Origin: Falsiroseomonas bella
Lineage (GTDB): Bacteria; Pseudomonadota; Alphaproteobacteria; Acetobacterales; Acetobacteraceae
Direction: 5' to 3'
Assembly: GCF_003173615.1 (NCBI RefSeq)
Contig: NZ_QGNA01000004.1
Span: 1-64,000 of the forward strand
Length of the DNA stretch: 64,000 nucleotides
Part shown: piece after piece, positions 1-8,844 of the stretch
Numbering within the stretch: the first letter of the stretch is position 1
How the letters are laid out: the number at the start of each line of letters is the position of its first letter
The notes under the pieces: generated by a model
Told to the model about the DNA's origin: nothing
The model's database searches: none
What the model saw: the letters and a program-made list of their open reading frames with translations, nothing else
Position numbers and translations under genes: made by a program

Positions 1-142
1 TGGCCGGCGAGGAGGACGCGGCGGCGGCCGATCCAGAGCACCGGCTTCAGCGGCGCGCCGCGGCCCGAGACGGTGGCGACCAGGTCGCCCGCGCGCAGGC
101 TCTCCACCGGCGTCTCGCCGCGATCCGTGCGGATCCGCGTGC
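1..142. repeat. Hint-domain direct repeat, copy A
   Basis: Bases 1-142 match 2951-3092 with a single mismatch (position 120, G against C at 3070). Copy A encodes the start of the Hint domain of the RTX protein. Identity probably continues to the left of the window and stops sharply at 142, just before the codons around the catalytic cysteine. Confidence 0.95.
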
Positions 143-1109
143 CGCCCGCGAAGCAGACATAGAAGCTGCCGGCGCCGAAGACGGTGTCGGCATCGCCGCC
201 GGCGATGAACTCGATATTGCTGACCGTGTTCGTCGTGTCGCCAGGCCCCGTGACGGTGAAGCCGCTCCCGGCCGCCGTGACCGTGTAGGTGCCGTTGGTG
301 GTGAAGGTGATTGTGTCCGCCGTGCCGCCGCCGCCATCCACCACGTTGCCGGAGCCGCTCAGCACGAAACTGTCGTCGCCGGTCCCGCCATCGAGCGTGT
401 CGTTGCCGCTGCCCCGCAGCTCGTCGTCATTCTCGCCGCCGGAGAGCGAATCGGCGCCGCCCAGGCCATCGAGCGTGTCGTTGCCGAGCCCGGCCGAGAG
501 CACATCGTTGCCGGCGCCGCCGCTCATGGACTGGTTGCCCGCATTGGCCGACAGGCTGACGCCGGTCGTCGCGCTGGGGTCGAGGACGCCGAGATTCTCG
601 ATCGAGACGCCGAGCCCGACGCTGAAGGTGGTCGCGAGATTCGACGCGATCAGGATCGTATCCGTGCCCTGGTCCGCGAATTCCCGGATCACGTCGTTCG
701 CGTTGGTGACGACGTACGTATCGTTACCCGTGCCGCCCGTGAGCCGGTCGATCGAGGACCCGTCGCTCGCGCCGGTGCCGAAGGTGACGGTCACCGTGCC
801 GGTATCGAGCGAGCCCGTGACCGTGGCGTTCGAGCCGATCAGCGTGTCGGCGCCGTCATTGCCGTTCAGCGTGTCGGCGCCGGCGCCGCCGACGAGCACG
901 TCGTTGCCGCCCCCGCCGCTGATCACGTCGTTGCCGTTGCGGCCGTTCGCGAAGTCGTTGTCGCTGCCGAGCGTCGTGGTATTGCCGCCGGTAGATCCGT
1001 AATAGGCGATGTTGGTGTCGGCGATGGGCGTTGTGACCCATGCCGTCCCATTCCAGTATTGCGTGTTCTCGCCGCTGTTCAGCGAACCGGGAATGGTCGC
1101 ACCGCTCAT
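1..1109 (-). CDS. RTX-repeat protein with C-terminal Hint domain (3' end outside window)
   Basis: Reading the minus strand from the ATG at 1109 gives 369 residues with no stop before the window edge. There is no signal peptide. Glycine/aspartate nonapeptide repeats of the RTX type (GGxGND, GAGADTL) fill about residues 60-92, 125-132, 197-247 and 257-267, as in calcium-binding proteins exported by type I secretion. After residue 315 a Hint domain begins: [10 protein letters not shown] with the expected nucleophile Cys319, then the [10 protein letters not shown] signature. The family usually carries such a Hint_2 domain at the C terminus of secreted RTX proteins, where it may act in self-cleavage. 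The last 142 bp are nearly identical to part of the paralogue at 2527-3450. Substrate and function are unknown. Confidence 0.85.
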   Translation of the reverse strand, partial: MSGATIPGSLNSGENTQYWNGTAWVTTPIADTNIAYYGSTGGNTTTLGSDNDFANGRNGNDVISGGGGNDVLVGGAGADTLNGNDGADTLIGSNATVTGSLDTGTVTVTFGTGASDGSSIDRLTGGTGNDTYVVTNANDVIREFADQGTDTILIASNLATTFSVGLGVSIENLGVLDPSATTGVSLSANAGNQSMSGGAGNDVLSAGLGNDTLDGLGGADSLSGGENDDELRGSGNDTLDGGTGDDSFVLSGSGNVVDGGGGTADTITFTTNGTYTVTAAGSGFTVTGPGDTTNTVSNIEFIAGGDADTVFGAGSFYVCFAGGTRIRTDRGETPVESLRAGDLVATVSGRGAPLKPVLWIGRRRVLLAG

Positions 1110-1224
1110 GGAATCACCCGCCGGATGGATCGCGGCAACGTGATAATTTCAAATGACGTGTCCCGCAAGGTCAAATCGCCAATCACCGGTTGAGCGATTG
1201 CCTCTGTTTTCGAGATACCTTGCC

Positions 1225-2115
1225 ATGCCGGGCACCCCGGCGCACCGTGACGACATGCCGCGCTTCGCCGTGGCGAGCGAGACGGGGCGGCTGCGCGAGC
1301 TTCTCGTCTGCCCGCCCGACCATTATCGCTGGATCCCCACCAACGCCGTGGCCCGCCGCAGCCTGGCCTCCGCGGGACCGCCGCCGCAGGCCGCCTTCGC
1401 GGCGCAGCATGACGAGCTCGTCGCCGCCCTGGCGGAGGCCGGCGCCACGGTCCGAACGCTGCCGCCGGCGCCCCACCTGCCTTACATGGTGTACACCCGC
1501 GACCAGGCTGTGGTGACGCCCTGGGGCCCGGTGCTCTGCCAGCTCGAGCGCCCGCAGCGCCGTGGCGAATACGCCGCGGTGCTGGACTGGCACGCCGCGC
1601 AGGAGAGCGCGTTCTGGCGCAAGTCCAGCGCCGGCACGCTGGAGGGCGGCGACATCCACCTGATCCGCCCGGGCCTTGCCGCCATCGGCGTCAGCGGCGG
1701 CCGCACCGACGAGGCCGGCGCCGCCCAGCTCGCCGCCTGGCTGGAGGCGGAGGGCTGGGAATGCCGCGTCGTCCCCTTCGACGAGCATTTCCTGCATCTC
1801 GACCTGCTGTTCTGCATGGCCGCGCCCGGCCTGGCACTGGCCTGCGAGGAGGCGCTGGACGACGCCTTCCTGGCCTGGCTGCGCGACCGCGGCATCCGCT
1901 GGATCCCCTTCGGCTACGCCGAGGCCATGGCGCTTGCGGGCAACATCCTGGCGCTGGGCGAGGGGCGGGTTGTCTCCTCCCGCGGCAGCACGCGCATCAA
2001 CGCCGCGCTGCGCGCCGAGGGCCTCGTCGTGCTCGACCCCGACCTGTCGCTCTTTGCCGCCGGCGGCGGCGGGCCGCATTGCCTCACCTGTCCGCTCCTG
2101 CGGGAGGGGCAGTAG
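1225..2115 (+). CDS. Dimethylarginine dimethylaminohydrolase / arginine-deiminase family enzyme
   Basis: A 296-residue protein of the guanidine-modifying amidinotransferase fold. Counting from the ATG at 1225, it shows YTRD (about 90-93), EGGD (140-143), HLD (about 191-193) and a C-terminal GGPHCLTC with the likely nucleophile Cys286. These are the substrate-binding and catalytic elements of DDAH and arginine deiminases, which hydrolyse methylated arginine or related guanidines to citrulline-type products. The length suits DDAH-type enzymes (about 255-300) rather than full arginine deiminase (about 410). The start is uncertain: ATG 1255 is equally possible and neither has a good ribosome binding site. 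It is divergent from the RTX gene; no operon partner is visible. Exact substrate is not determined by the sequence. Confidence 0.8.
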   Translation: MPGTPAHRDDMPRFAVASETGRLRELLVCPPDHYRWIPTNAVARRSLASAGPPPQAAFAAQHDELVAALAEAGATVRTLPPAPHLPYMVYTRDQAVVTPWGPVLCQLERPQRRGEYAAVLDWHAAQESAFWRKSSAGTLEGGDIHLIRPGLAAIGVSGGRTDEAGAAQLAAWLEAEGWECRVVPFDEHFLHLDLLFCMAAPGLALACEEALDDAFLAWLRDRGIRWIPFGYAEAMALAGNILALGEGRVVSSRGSTRINAALRAEGLVVLDPDLSLFAAGGGGPHCLTCPLLREGQ

Positions 2116-2187
2116 CCTTATTCGCCACTGCCTCCGCAAAGCGTCGGGAAAGGAGCGACGACCCAGCCGGACCCGTTGACGGACGCG

Positions 2188-2346
2188 TCAGATGACGATC
2201 GCGTGCACCACGGACCATACGGCGATCCACAGCACGGCCGAGCATCCGCCTATGATGGCCGTGGCGACGAGCCAGGAGCAGCGTTCGGACGAATCCGCCT
2301 CCTCGGCGAAGTCCGCGACCACCCCTCTGTGCATGATGCCGCCCAT
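2188..2346 (-). CDS. Small single-span membrane protein (52 aa)
   Basis: A short frame encoding 52 residues: a charged N-terminal part (to about residue 23, with the stretch DFAEEADSSER) followed by one long hydrophobic segment, about residues 24-52, running to the C terminus. GGAG lies about 10 bases before the ATG at 2346. A perfect 16-bp palindrome sits 35 bp upstream. The opposite strand has no better gene. Family not recognised; the organisation suggests a small inner-membrane protein with a cytoplasmic N terminus. Confidence 0.55.
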   Translation of the reverse strand: MGGIMHRGVVADFAEEADSSERCSWLVATAIIGGCSAVLWIAVWSVVHAIVI

Positions 2347-2380
2347 CGTCGTTTCACTCCGCCCGCTGCCGCAACTCAGA

Positions 2381-2396
2381 ATACGGTATACCGTAT
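2381..2396. promoter_or_regulatory. Perfect 16-bp palindrome, probable operator
   Basis: ATACGGTATACCGTAT is its own reverse complement. The GGTATACC core resembles operators of FadR/GntR-type (FCD) dimeric regulators. It lies upstream of the 52-aa membrane protein gene and downstream of the Hint paralogue. The binding protein is not identifiable from the adjacent genes. Confidence 0.55.
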
Positions 2397-2526
2397 GCAG
2401 CCCGAGGTTGTGACAACTCTTGTAAGAAATCGCAAGGGTTGTCCGATCCCGCGCGGTGGCCGTGATTCGGCCAAAGCGCGGCCAATGGTGCGTGTGCGGC
2501 GGGAGGGGCAGCCCGGCCCGCCCCGG

Positions 2527-3450
2527 TCACCCGCGTTCGGCGATGGCGACGCGGATGGCGGCGAGCTGCTCGCCGCCATGCAGCAGGGGCGCGCAGGCGC
2601 GGTTGGCATCCCAGCCCGAGCCGGCCTCGGCCAGCGTGCCGGCGACGCCGAGCTGCGCCACCGGGGCGTTCTCGAACCAGGACCGGTTGTCGCAGTCGAG
2701 CCAGCTTTCGGCCGCCGCGCCCTCGGCGAGCAGCACGTCGTGGCTCTCCAGCTCGACGTGATAGTAGGTGACCTCGGCGAGGCCGGCCTCCACGGTGACG
2801 GAGGTGCCGTTCACCAGCAGCCGCGCCGGCACCAGCGCGCCGTCGAGGAACATGCAGTGGTCGGGGGAGACGAGCAGGTCGCGGCTCGGGGTGTTCTCGG
2901 CCAGGGCGCCGGCGCGGATGCGGATCGGGGCGATGGCGTCGGCGTTCGGATGGCCGGCGAGGAGGACGCGGCGGCGGCCGATCCAGAGCACCGGCTTCAG
3001 CGGCGCGCCGCGGCCCGAGACGGTGGCGACCAGGTCGCCCGCGCGCAGGCTCTCCACCGGCGTCTCGCCCCGATCCGTGCGGATCCGCGTGCTTCGGGCG
3101 AACCCCGCCGGATCATTCCCCGCGATCGACGCAACGCCGGAGCCGTTGCCGCACAGGAACGTGATGCTGTCGGCGATCATGCTCTCGGCCGCGGCGCTGA
3201 TGATGCCGCCGCCGCTTGGGGCGCCGACAAACAAGTAGCTGCCCGCGGTCGGAAACGTCAGCGTCCCGCCCGCGCCGTTTCCGTCCTCCGGCACATCGTC
3301 GGTGGCCCCGATCGACGGCTCGTCCTGGTCAGGGGTGGCGCTGGCGCTCTGATCGACAGTCTTGCTGGCTCGCGTGGTCACCGGAGGCACCAATCCATTG
3401 AATCTAGATTTTTGTATTAGGCTCTGAAAATAGCCGGAAGCGACAATCAA
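2527..3450 (-). CDS. Hint-domain protein lacking the catalytic cysteine
   Basis: A 307-residue frame opening at TTG 3450 (GTG 3390 and 3381 are alternatives; no clear ribosome binding site). The first 110 residues are low-complexity and match nothing recognised. From about residue 115 the protein is a complete Hint_2 domain: [19 protein letters not shown], the LVSPDHCMFLDG block, HVELESHDVLLAEG and the terminal SWLDCDNRSWFEN. Aligned with the paralogue at 1-1109, [10 protein letters not shown] is here GFARSTRIRT: the TGC nucleophile codon has become GGG. RTX repeats are absent. It may be an inactivated or repurposed copy maintained by gene conversion. An AT-rich stretch at 3400-3480 may hold its promoter. 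Confidence 0.75.
   Translation of the reverse strand: MIVASGYFQSLIQKSRFNGLVPPVTTRASKTVDQSASATPDQDEPSIGATDDVPEDGNGAGGTLTFPTAGSYLFVGAPSGGGIISAAAESMIADSITFLCGNGSGVASIAGNDPAGFARSTRIRTDRGETPVESLRAGDLVATVSGRGAPLKPVLWIGRRRVLLAGHPNADAIAPIRIRAGALAENTPSRDLLVSPDHCMFLDGALVPARLLVNGTSVTVEAGLAEVTYYHVELESHDVLLAEGAAAESWLDCDNRSWFENAPVAQLGVAGTLAEAGSGWDANRACAPLLHGGEQLAAIRVAIAERG
2951..3092. repeat. Hint-domain direct repeat, copy B
   Basis: This is the second copy of the 142-bp tract at 1-142, with 141 of 142 identical bases including third codon positions. It ends exactly where the two Hint proteins diverge around the nucleophile position. Confidence 0.95.
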
Positions 3451-3688
3451 TGCGCTACGAAAATGAAGTAAGAAAGACTTATGGTTGTGTTTGGCGGTAT
3501 GAACGATGCTCTTTACTGGTGTCCTGGCGATTCCGCGCTATCAACACAGCGTTAGCCCGGTGGTCCTGGCGCCGGAGGCCTGCGGCGACGCGCCGCGGTT
3601 GCCCCGGCGCGCCTGGGCGGGCAGGGTCAGGCCGCGCGCCCCGAGGCCAATCAGGCCTGGTCTCGTGGTGGCCGCACCAGGAGCACGC

Positions 3689-5083
3689 ATGACCACGCCC
3701 GTTGCCCTTGAACCGGATGCTGTCCTGTCCGCCGCCCGCGGCTTCCTCGGCGACCGGATCACCACCAACGCCGCCATCCGCGAGCAGCACAGCCGCGGCG
3801 AGGACAGCTCCCCCCCGACGCTGCCCGACGCCGTCGCCTTCGTGGAGACGACGGAGGAGGTCTCCCGACTGCTCGCCCTCTGCCACCGCCATGAGGTTCC
3901 CGTGGTGCCCTTCGGCGCCGGCACCTCGCTGGAGGGCCATGTGAACCCGGTGCGGCGCGGCATCAGCCTCGACCTCTCGCGCATGACCCGCATCCTGGAG
4001 GTCAATGCCGAGGACATGGACTGCCTGATCGAGCCTGGCGTCACGCGCCAGCAGCTGAACGAGCATCTGCGCGACCAGGGCATGTTCTTCCCCGTGGACC
4101 CGGGCAGCCACTGCACGCTGGGCGGCATGGTCGCAACGCGCGCCTCCGGCACCAATGCCGTGCGCTACGGCACCATCCGCGAGAACGTGCTCGGCCTCGA
4201 GGTGGTGCTCGCCGATGGCCGCGTCATCGAGACCGGCGGGCGCACGCGCAAGGCGGCCAATGGCTACGACCTGACACGGCTGTTCGTCGGCAGCGAAGGC
4301 ACGCTCGGCGTGGTCACCAAGGTGCGGCTCCGCCTGCACGGCATCCCGGAGGCGATGAGCAGCGCCGTCGTGCAGTTCGAGACGCTGGAAGGCGCCGTGC
4401 GCAGCACGATCGAGGTGATGCAGATGGGCATCCCCGTCGCGCGCATCGAATTGCTCGACGACGACATGATGGCGGCCGCCATCGCCTATTCGAAGCTGGA
4501 GGGTTACCAGCCGCGCACCACGCTCTTCCTCGAATTCCACGGCAGCGAGGCCGGCGTGCAGGAACAGGCCAAGGCGGTGGAGGCGATCACCTCCGGCCAT
4601 GGCGGCGCCGGCTTCCGCTGGGCCACCGACGCCGAGGAGCGCAACAGGCTGTGGAAGGCACGGCATGACAGCTACTGGGCCGGCATCGCCGCGAAGCCCG
4701 GCCACAAGGCGCTGACCACCGATGTCTGCGTGCCGATCTCCCGCCTGGCGGAGGCGATCCTCGGCGCGAAGTCGGAGGCGAAGGAGCTCGGCCACTTCAC
4801 CTGCATCGTCGGCCATGTTGGCGACGGCAATTTCCACCAGATGGTGCTGTACGATCCGACTGAGCCCGGCGCGCTGGAGCGCGCCTGGGACATGGACAAG
4901 CGCATCGTCTCCCGCGGCCTCGACCTCGGCGGCACCTGCTCCGGCGAGCACGGCATCGGCCTCGGCAAGCGCGAATTCCTGGAGCGCGAGCATGGGCCGG
5001 AGGCACTGGCCGTGATGCGCAGCCTGAAGCAGGCGCTCGATCCCAAGGGCATCATGAATCCGGGCAAGATGTTCAGGAATTAG
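3689..5083 (+). CDS. FAD-linked oxidase, D-lactate/glycolate dehydrogenase (GlcD/Dld) family
   Basis: A 464-residue flavoprotein. The PCMH-type FAD-binding domain occupies roughly residues 35-215, with PFGAGTSLEGH near 74-84 and GSEGTLG near 200. The C-terminal catalytic half carries GHVGDGNFH (about 375) and CSGEHGIG (about 416-424), typical of enzymes that oxidise D-lactate, glycolate or other D-2-hydroxyacids and pass electrons to cytochrome c or quinone. The start at 3689 is set by AGGAG five bases upstream; the frame stays open to 3506 but without conserved sequence. It is separated from the MFS gene by a large inverted repeat. The specific substrate cannot be told from sequence. Confidence 0.88.
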   Translation: MTTPVALEPDAVLSAARGFLGDRITTNAAIREQHSRGEDSSPPTLPDAVAFVETTEEVSRLLALCHRHEVPVVPFGAGTSLEGHVNPVRRGISLDLSRMTRILEVNAEDMDCLIEPGVTRQQLNEHLRDQGMFFPVDPGSHCTLGGMVATRASGTNAVRYGTIRENVLGLEVVLADGRVIETGGRTRKAANGYDLTRLFVGSEGTLGVVTKVRLRLHGIPEAMSSAVVQFETLEGAVRSTIEVMQMGIPVARIELLDDDMMAAAIAYSKLEGYQPRTTLFLEFHGSEAGVQEQAKAVEAITSGHGGAGFRWATDAEERNRLWKARHDSYWAGIAAKPGHKALTTDVCVPISRLAEAILGAKSEAKELGHFTCIVGHVGDGNFHQMVLYDPTEPGALERAWDMDKRIVSRGLDLGGTCSGEHGIGLGKREFLEREHGPEALAVMRSLKQALDPKGIMNPGKMFRN

Positions 5084-5092
5084 GGCGGCCGT

Positions 5093-5185
5093 GCCCCCAC
5101 CCCAGCCCTCCCCCGCACCGCGGGGGAGGGGGGCATGCCGCACTGCTCCCTCCCCCGCGGTGCGGGGGAGGGCTGGGGTGGGGGC
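5093..5185. repeat. Large REP-like inverted repeat (38-bp perfect arms)
   Basis: Arms 5093-5130 and 5148-5185 are exact reverse complements with a 17-bp spacer. Each arm itself contains the smaller palindrome CCCTCCCCCGC/GCGGGGGAGGG. It fills the gap between two co-directional genes and may terminate or attenuate transcription. Related hairpins lie at 7312, 28166 and 47795. Confidence 0.9.
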
Positions 5186-5206
5186 CAGCACGCCCGAGCC
5201 AATCAC

Positions 5207-6418
5207 GTGAACCCCGTCACCACCGCCATCCTCGCCCTCTGCCTCGGCCATGTCTTCTCCAACGCCGTGCGCACCATCCCCGCCATCGCGGCGGATGTGC
5301 TCACGCGCGACCTCGGCATCACGGCGGAGGCTCTGGCGCAGGTCACATCCGCCTTCCCGCTGGCCTTCGCGGCCGTGATGATCCCGGTCGGCATCGGGCT
5401 CGACCGCTACGGCGTGAAGGCCGTCTCGCTCTTCCTGCTGACGGTCGCGGGCTGCGGCGCCGCGCTCGGCGCACTCGCGACCGGCCCCTGGTCCATGCTG
5501 CTGGCGCAGGTCGTGCTCGGCGCCGGCTGCTCGGGCATGCTGATGTGCCCGATCACCTTCGCCGCCCGCGCGCTGACGGCGCAGCGCTTCGCGCTGTGGT
5601 CCGGCATCATCCAGGCGGTCGGCAACACCGGCATGCTGCTCTCCGCCAGCCCCCTCGCGCTGCTGGTCGAGGCGACGAGCTGGCGCGCCGGCTACTGGGC
5701 CTGCGCCGCCCTCGCCTCGCTGGCCATCGCCGCCGTCGCCGCGCTGGTCCCGGCCGAACGGCCCGAGACGCGCCCCTCCCGCGGGCTGCTCGCCGACATG
5801 GGCGAGGTGCTGGCGATGGCCTGGCGGCCAGGGATCCGTGCCGTCACGGTCTTCGTCTTCGCTTCCTTCGCCGCGGTGCTCGGCGTGCGCGGCCTGTGGG
5901 GCGGGCCCTGGCTGATGGAGGCGAAGGGCCTCGGCCGGATCGAGGCCGGCAACATCCTGCTCGCCTGCACCGTCGCGCTCACCGCCGGCCCGGCCCTGGC
6001 GGGCCTCGTGCTGCGCCGCTTCGGCCGCGGGCCGCTGCTCATGGCGGGCAGCCACCTCCTCGCCGCCCTCTTCATCCTGCTGGTCATCGCCGGCGGGCCG
6101 GGCGGCCCGGCCGCGCGCGCCTTCGGCCTCGCCGCGATGCCGCCCGCCTGGGACCTGGTGATGCTGGTCGGCTTCGGCCTGGTCATCTCCTTCCAGGTGA
6201 TCGGCTTCTCCCTGGTGCGCAACGCGGTGCCGCCGGAACAGGCCGGCCGCGCGCTCTCCGCCGCAAACCTCTTCTTCTTCCTCGGTGCCGCAGTGCTGCA
6301 GATGCTGTCGGGCCCGATGGCCGCCTGGGGCGGGGTGGCCGCCGCGCTCGGCACCTTCGCCGCCGGGCTGATCCTCTGCACCGCGGGCTTCCTGCTGCTG
6401 CTGCCGCGCCGGGGCTGA
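5207..6418 (+). CDS. Major facilitator superfamily transporter
   Basis: A 403-residue integral membrane protein with about twelve hydrophobic segments and the loop-2/3 motif GIGLDRYGVK near residue 64. The GTG at 5207 is used because the frame upstream to 5135 merely translates the repeat element. The protein resembles small-metabolite MFS carriers, but there is no motif that fixes a substrate. It follows the FAD oxidase after the large inverted repeat and precedes the stress protein by 47 bp, so the latter two could be one transcript. Confidence 0.85.
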   Translation: MNPVTTAILALCLGHVFSNAVRTIPAIAADVLTRDLGITAEALAQVTSAFPLAFAAVMIPVGIGLDRYGVKAVSLFLLTVAGCGAALGALATGPWSMLLAQVVLGAGCSGMLMCPITFAARALTAQRFALWSGIIQAVGNTGMLLSASPLALLVEATSWRAGYWACAALASLAIAAVAALVPAERPETRPSRGLLADMGEVLAMAWRPGIRAVTVFVFASFAAVLGVRGLWGGPWLMEAKGLGRIEAGNILLACTVALTAGPALAGLVLRRFGRGPLLMAGSHLLAALFILLVIAGGPGGPAARAFGLAAMPPAWDLVMLVGFGLVISFQVIGFSLVRNAVPPEQAGRALSAANLFFFLGAAVLQMLSGPMAAWGGVAAALGTFAAGLILCTAGFLLLLPRRG

Positions 6419-6465
6419 CCCTGCCCGGGCGCCGCGCTACGCTTCCGCCCCGAGGAGGAGACCGC

Positions 6466-7296
6466 ATGCTCCGCAGCATCCTGGTGGCGCTGGACGACGC
6501 GCCGAGCGCCATCGCCGCGCGCGACGCCGCCATCGCCTATGCCCGCCGCACCGGCGCGTCGCTGACCGTCGCCGTGGTGCTCGACCGCCCGCACACCCAG
6601 AGCGACCACGAGGCCGTGCCGCTGGGCGCCGGCGCCTTCAAGGAGCACCGCGACGCCACGCTGACGGCCCAGGCGGAGGCCGAGGCCGCCGCTGCGCTGG
6701 CCGATTGCGCGAAGGCGGCCGCCGGCCTCGACTACCGCGTGCTGCGGCTCGAGGACGCGCCGGGCCCCGCGCTGATCAAGGCCGGCGCCGCGCATGACGT
6801 GATCGTGGTGGGGCGCGACTGCACGCTCGGCCGGGAGCTGGCCGACGGCGGCGTCGCGCCGGTCATCGAATCGCTGCTGCGCGACGGCGCCCGGCCCGTG
6901 GTGGTGGTGCCCGCCGGCTGGACCCCGCGCGAGAGCGGCCCGGCCGTCGCCGCTTATGACGGCTCCGCCCCCTCGCGGGAGGCGCTGCATCTGTTCGCGC
7001 TGCTCGATCTCGGCGCCGGCATGCAGGTGCGCGTCGCCGCCCTCGGCGCGAAGGAGGCGGATGCGCTGAAGCTTGCCCAGGAAGGCGTCGCCTGCCTGCG
7101 CGGGATGGATGCCGTGCCGGTCCCCCTCACCGGCAACGACGTGTCGGAGGCGATCCTGGCGGAGGTCCGCCGCAGCAATGCGCGCATGCTGGTGATGGGC
7201 GCCTTCGGCGGATCGAGCCTGATCCGCATGCTGGTCGGCAGCACCACCGACCTCCTGCTGCGCGACAGCCCCGTCCCCATCTTCGTCGCCCGCTGA
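6466..7296 (+). CDS. Universal stress protein, two tandem UspA domains
   Basis: A 276-residue protein starting MLRSILVALDD, the usual beginning of a Usp fold. Two UspA domains are present: about residues 1-145 (first ending PVVVVPAG) and 155-276 (ending SPVPIFVAR). The second has GAFGGSSLIRMLVGSTTDLLL, close to the nucleotide-binding G-2x-G-9x-G-S/T pattern. GAGGAGGA precedes the ATG by a few bases. Such tandem proteins are cytoplasmic and respond to starvation or redox stress. It lies directly after the MFS gene and may be cotranscribed. Confidence 0.88.
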   Translation: MLRSILVALDDAPSAIAARDAAIAYARRTGASLTVAVVLDRPHTQSDHEAVPLGAGAFKEHRDATLTAQAEAEAAAALADCAKAAAGLDYRVLRLEDAPGPALIKAGAAHDVIVVGRDCTLGRELADGGVAPVIESLLRDGARPVVVVPAGWTPRESGPAVAAYDGSAPSREALHLFALLDLGAGMQVRVAALGAKEADALKLAQEGVACLRGMDAVPVPLTGNDVSEAILAEVRRSNARMLVMGAFGGSSLIRMLVGSTTDLLLRDSPVPIFVAR

Positions 7297-7311
7297 TCAT
7301 CGCGACATGCT

Positions 7312-7383
7312 CCCTCCCCCGTTCACGGGGGAGGGTCAGGGTGGGGGCCGCGCAACCCTTGATGGTGGGGGCCGCGCAACCTT
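7312..7383. repeat. REP-like hairpin plus two 24-bp-period direct repeats
   Basis: Arms CCCTCCCCCGT (7312-7322) and ACGGGGGAGGG (7325-7335) pair perfectly over a 2-base loop. They are followed by two copies of GGTGGGGGCCGCGCAACC at 7340 and 7364. The element sits between convergent genes and could terminate either. Confidence 0.8.
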
Positions 7384-7396
7384 TAACGATCGCGCC

Positions 7397-8581
7397 TCAC
7401 CCCGTGATCACGCCCTTCTCCTGCATCGCCGCGATCTCCGCCGCGGAGTAGCCCAGCTCCGCCGCCACATCCGCGCCATCCGCGCCCGGCGGCCGCAGGT
7501 CCCCCGCCCCGCCCGGCCGTGCGCCGTCCAGGCTCACCGGAAGCGCCGGCAGCGCGATCTCCCGTCCATCCGGCAGCGTCATCGCTACCAGCCCGCCCGA
7601 GCCGTTCAGATGCGGGTCCTCGAACAGGTCGGCGGGCTTTCCGATCGGCGCGAAGGGCAGGCCCAGCGCCTCGCACTTCGCCATCAGGTCGGGCTTGGTC
7701 CAGCGCTTCAGCACCGCCGCGATGCGCGGGATCGTCCGCTCCCGCGCCTCCACGCGCTGCTGCTTGGTGGCGAGCGTCGCATCCTCCGCCAGGTCGTGCA
7801 GCCCGAAGGCGTTGCAGAAGGCCGGCCATTGCGTGTCGGTGACCACGCCCACGAAGACCTGGCCGCCATCTCCCGTGTCGAAGATGTCGTAGACCGGCCA
7901 GGCCGGCAGCCGCACCGACATCGGCCGCGGCGCGGTGCCGGTGATGCGCGTCTGCGCCATGTGCTGCGCCATCAGCAGCGCCACCGTCTCGAACAGCCCG
8001 GCCTGCACCTCGCCGCCACGCCCCGTGCTCTCCCGCTCGCGCAGCGCGGCGAGGATGCCGATCACGGCCGAGAGCCCGCCCATGATGTCGATCACCGAGC
8101 TGCCCGCGCGCAGCGGCCGTCCCTCCAGTCCGGTCATGTAGGCGAGCCCGCCCATCATCTGCACGACCTCGTCGAGCGCGGTGCGATGCTCGTAGGGCCC
8201 GGGCAGGAATCCCTTGCAGGAGCAGTACACCAGCCGCGGATGCTTTTCCGAGAGCTCGGCATAGCCGAGCCCCAGCTTCGCCATCGCGCCGGGCCGGAAA
8301 TTCTCCACCAGCACATCGGCGCGCGCGACCAGCCGTTGCACCAGCGCCATTCCCTCCGGGGTCTTCATGTTCACGGCCAGGCTGCGCCGGCCGCGCCCGA
8401 AGGCCGCGTAGAAGCCGGTGCCGGACCCGGTCAACCGCCGCGTCGTGTCGCCCTCCGGCGCCGGCTCCACCTTCACCACCTCCGCGCCAAGATCGGCCAG
8501 CGTCATCCCCACGGTCGGCCCCATGACCATGTGGGTGAACTCGACGACGCGGATGCCCTTCAGCGGCGTGGGCGATGTCAT
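7397..8581 (-). CDS. Class III CoA-transferase (CaiB/BaiF family)
   Basis: A 394-residue enzyme of the formyl-CoA transferase/CaiB family. It begins with LKGIRVVEFTHMVMGP, has DLGAEVVKVEPAPEGD near 29-45, VENFRPGAMAKLGLGY near 92-107 and the predicted nucleophile Asp165 in SSVIDIMGG. Family members move CoA between carboxylic acids by a ping-pong acyl-anhydride mechanism. ATG 8581 is preceded by GGGAG at good spacing. The frame upstream to 8827 is not conserved. It ends convergently with the stress protein. The acid substrate is unknown. Confidence 0.9.
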   Translation of the reverse strand: MTSPTPLKGIRVVEFTHMVMGPTVGMTLADLGAEVVKVEPAPEGDTTRRLTGSGTGFYAAFGRGRRSLAVNMKTPEGMALVQRLVARADVLVENFRPGAMAKLGLGYAELSEKHPRLVYCSCKGFLPGPYEHRTALDEVVQMMGGLAYMTGLEGRPLRAGSSVIDIMGGLSAVIGILAALRERESTGRGGEVQAGLFETVALLMAQHMAQTRITGTAPRPMSVRLPAWPVYDIFDTGDGGQVFVGVVTDTQWPAFCNAFGLHDLAEDATLATKQQRVEARERTIPRIAAVLKRWTKPDLMAKCEALGLPFAPIGKPADLFEDPHLNGSGGLVAMTLPDGREIALPALPVSLDGARPGGAGDLRPPGADGADVAAELGYSAAEIAAMQEKGVITG

Positions 8582-8844
8582 GCGGAAACTCCCGGATCGC
8601 CGCCCGGACGACGGATGAGGTCGGCGGCGGCCTGCGCCACCGTGGCACGATGCGCGCCTGCGCGCGAGGCGATCCGCTCCCGCGGGGCGGCGATGCCGGG
8701 CGCGCGCGGATCGCGCGCCCCCACCGCGCGGCGTGTTCCCCAGGGAACCGCGCGCCGCGCTCGCCCGGGCTCTACTCGTCCTTGTCGAGGCCGATCCGTC
8801 CTGACCCACCCGGTCGCAAACGGGCAAGCAAGGAGCAAGGCACC

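Noticed and set aside
3479-6055. 858-codon open frame on the minus strand
   Set aside because: It is the antisense shadow of the FAD oxidase and MFS genes, with Arg/His/Ala-rich composition and no domain; it exists because GC-rich codons suppress stops.
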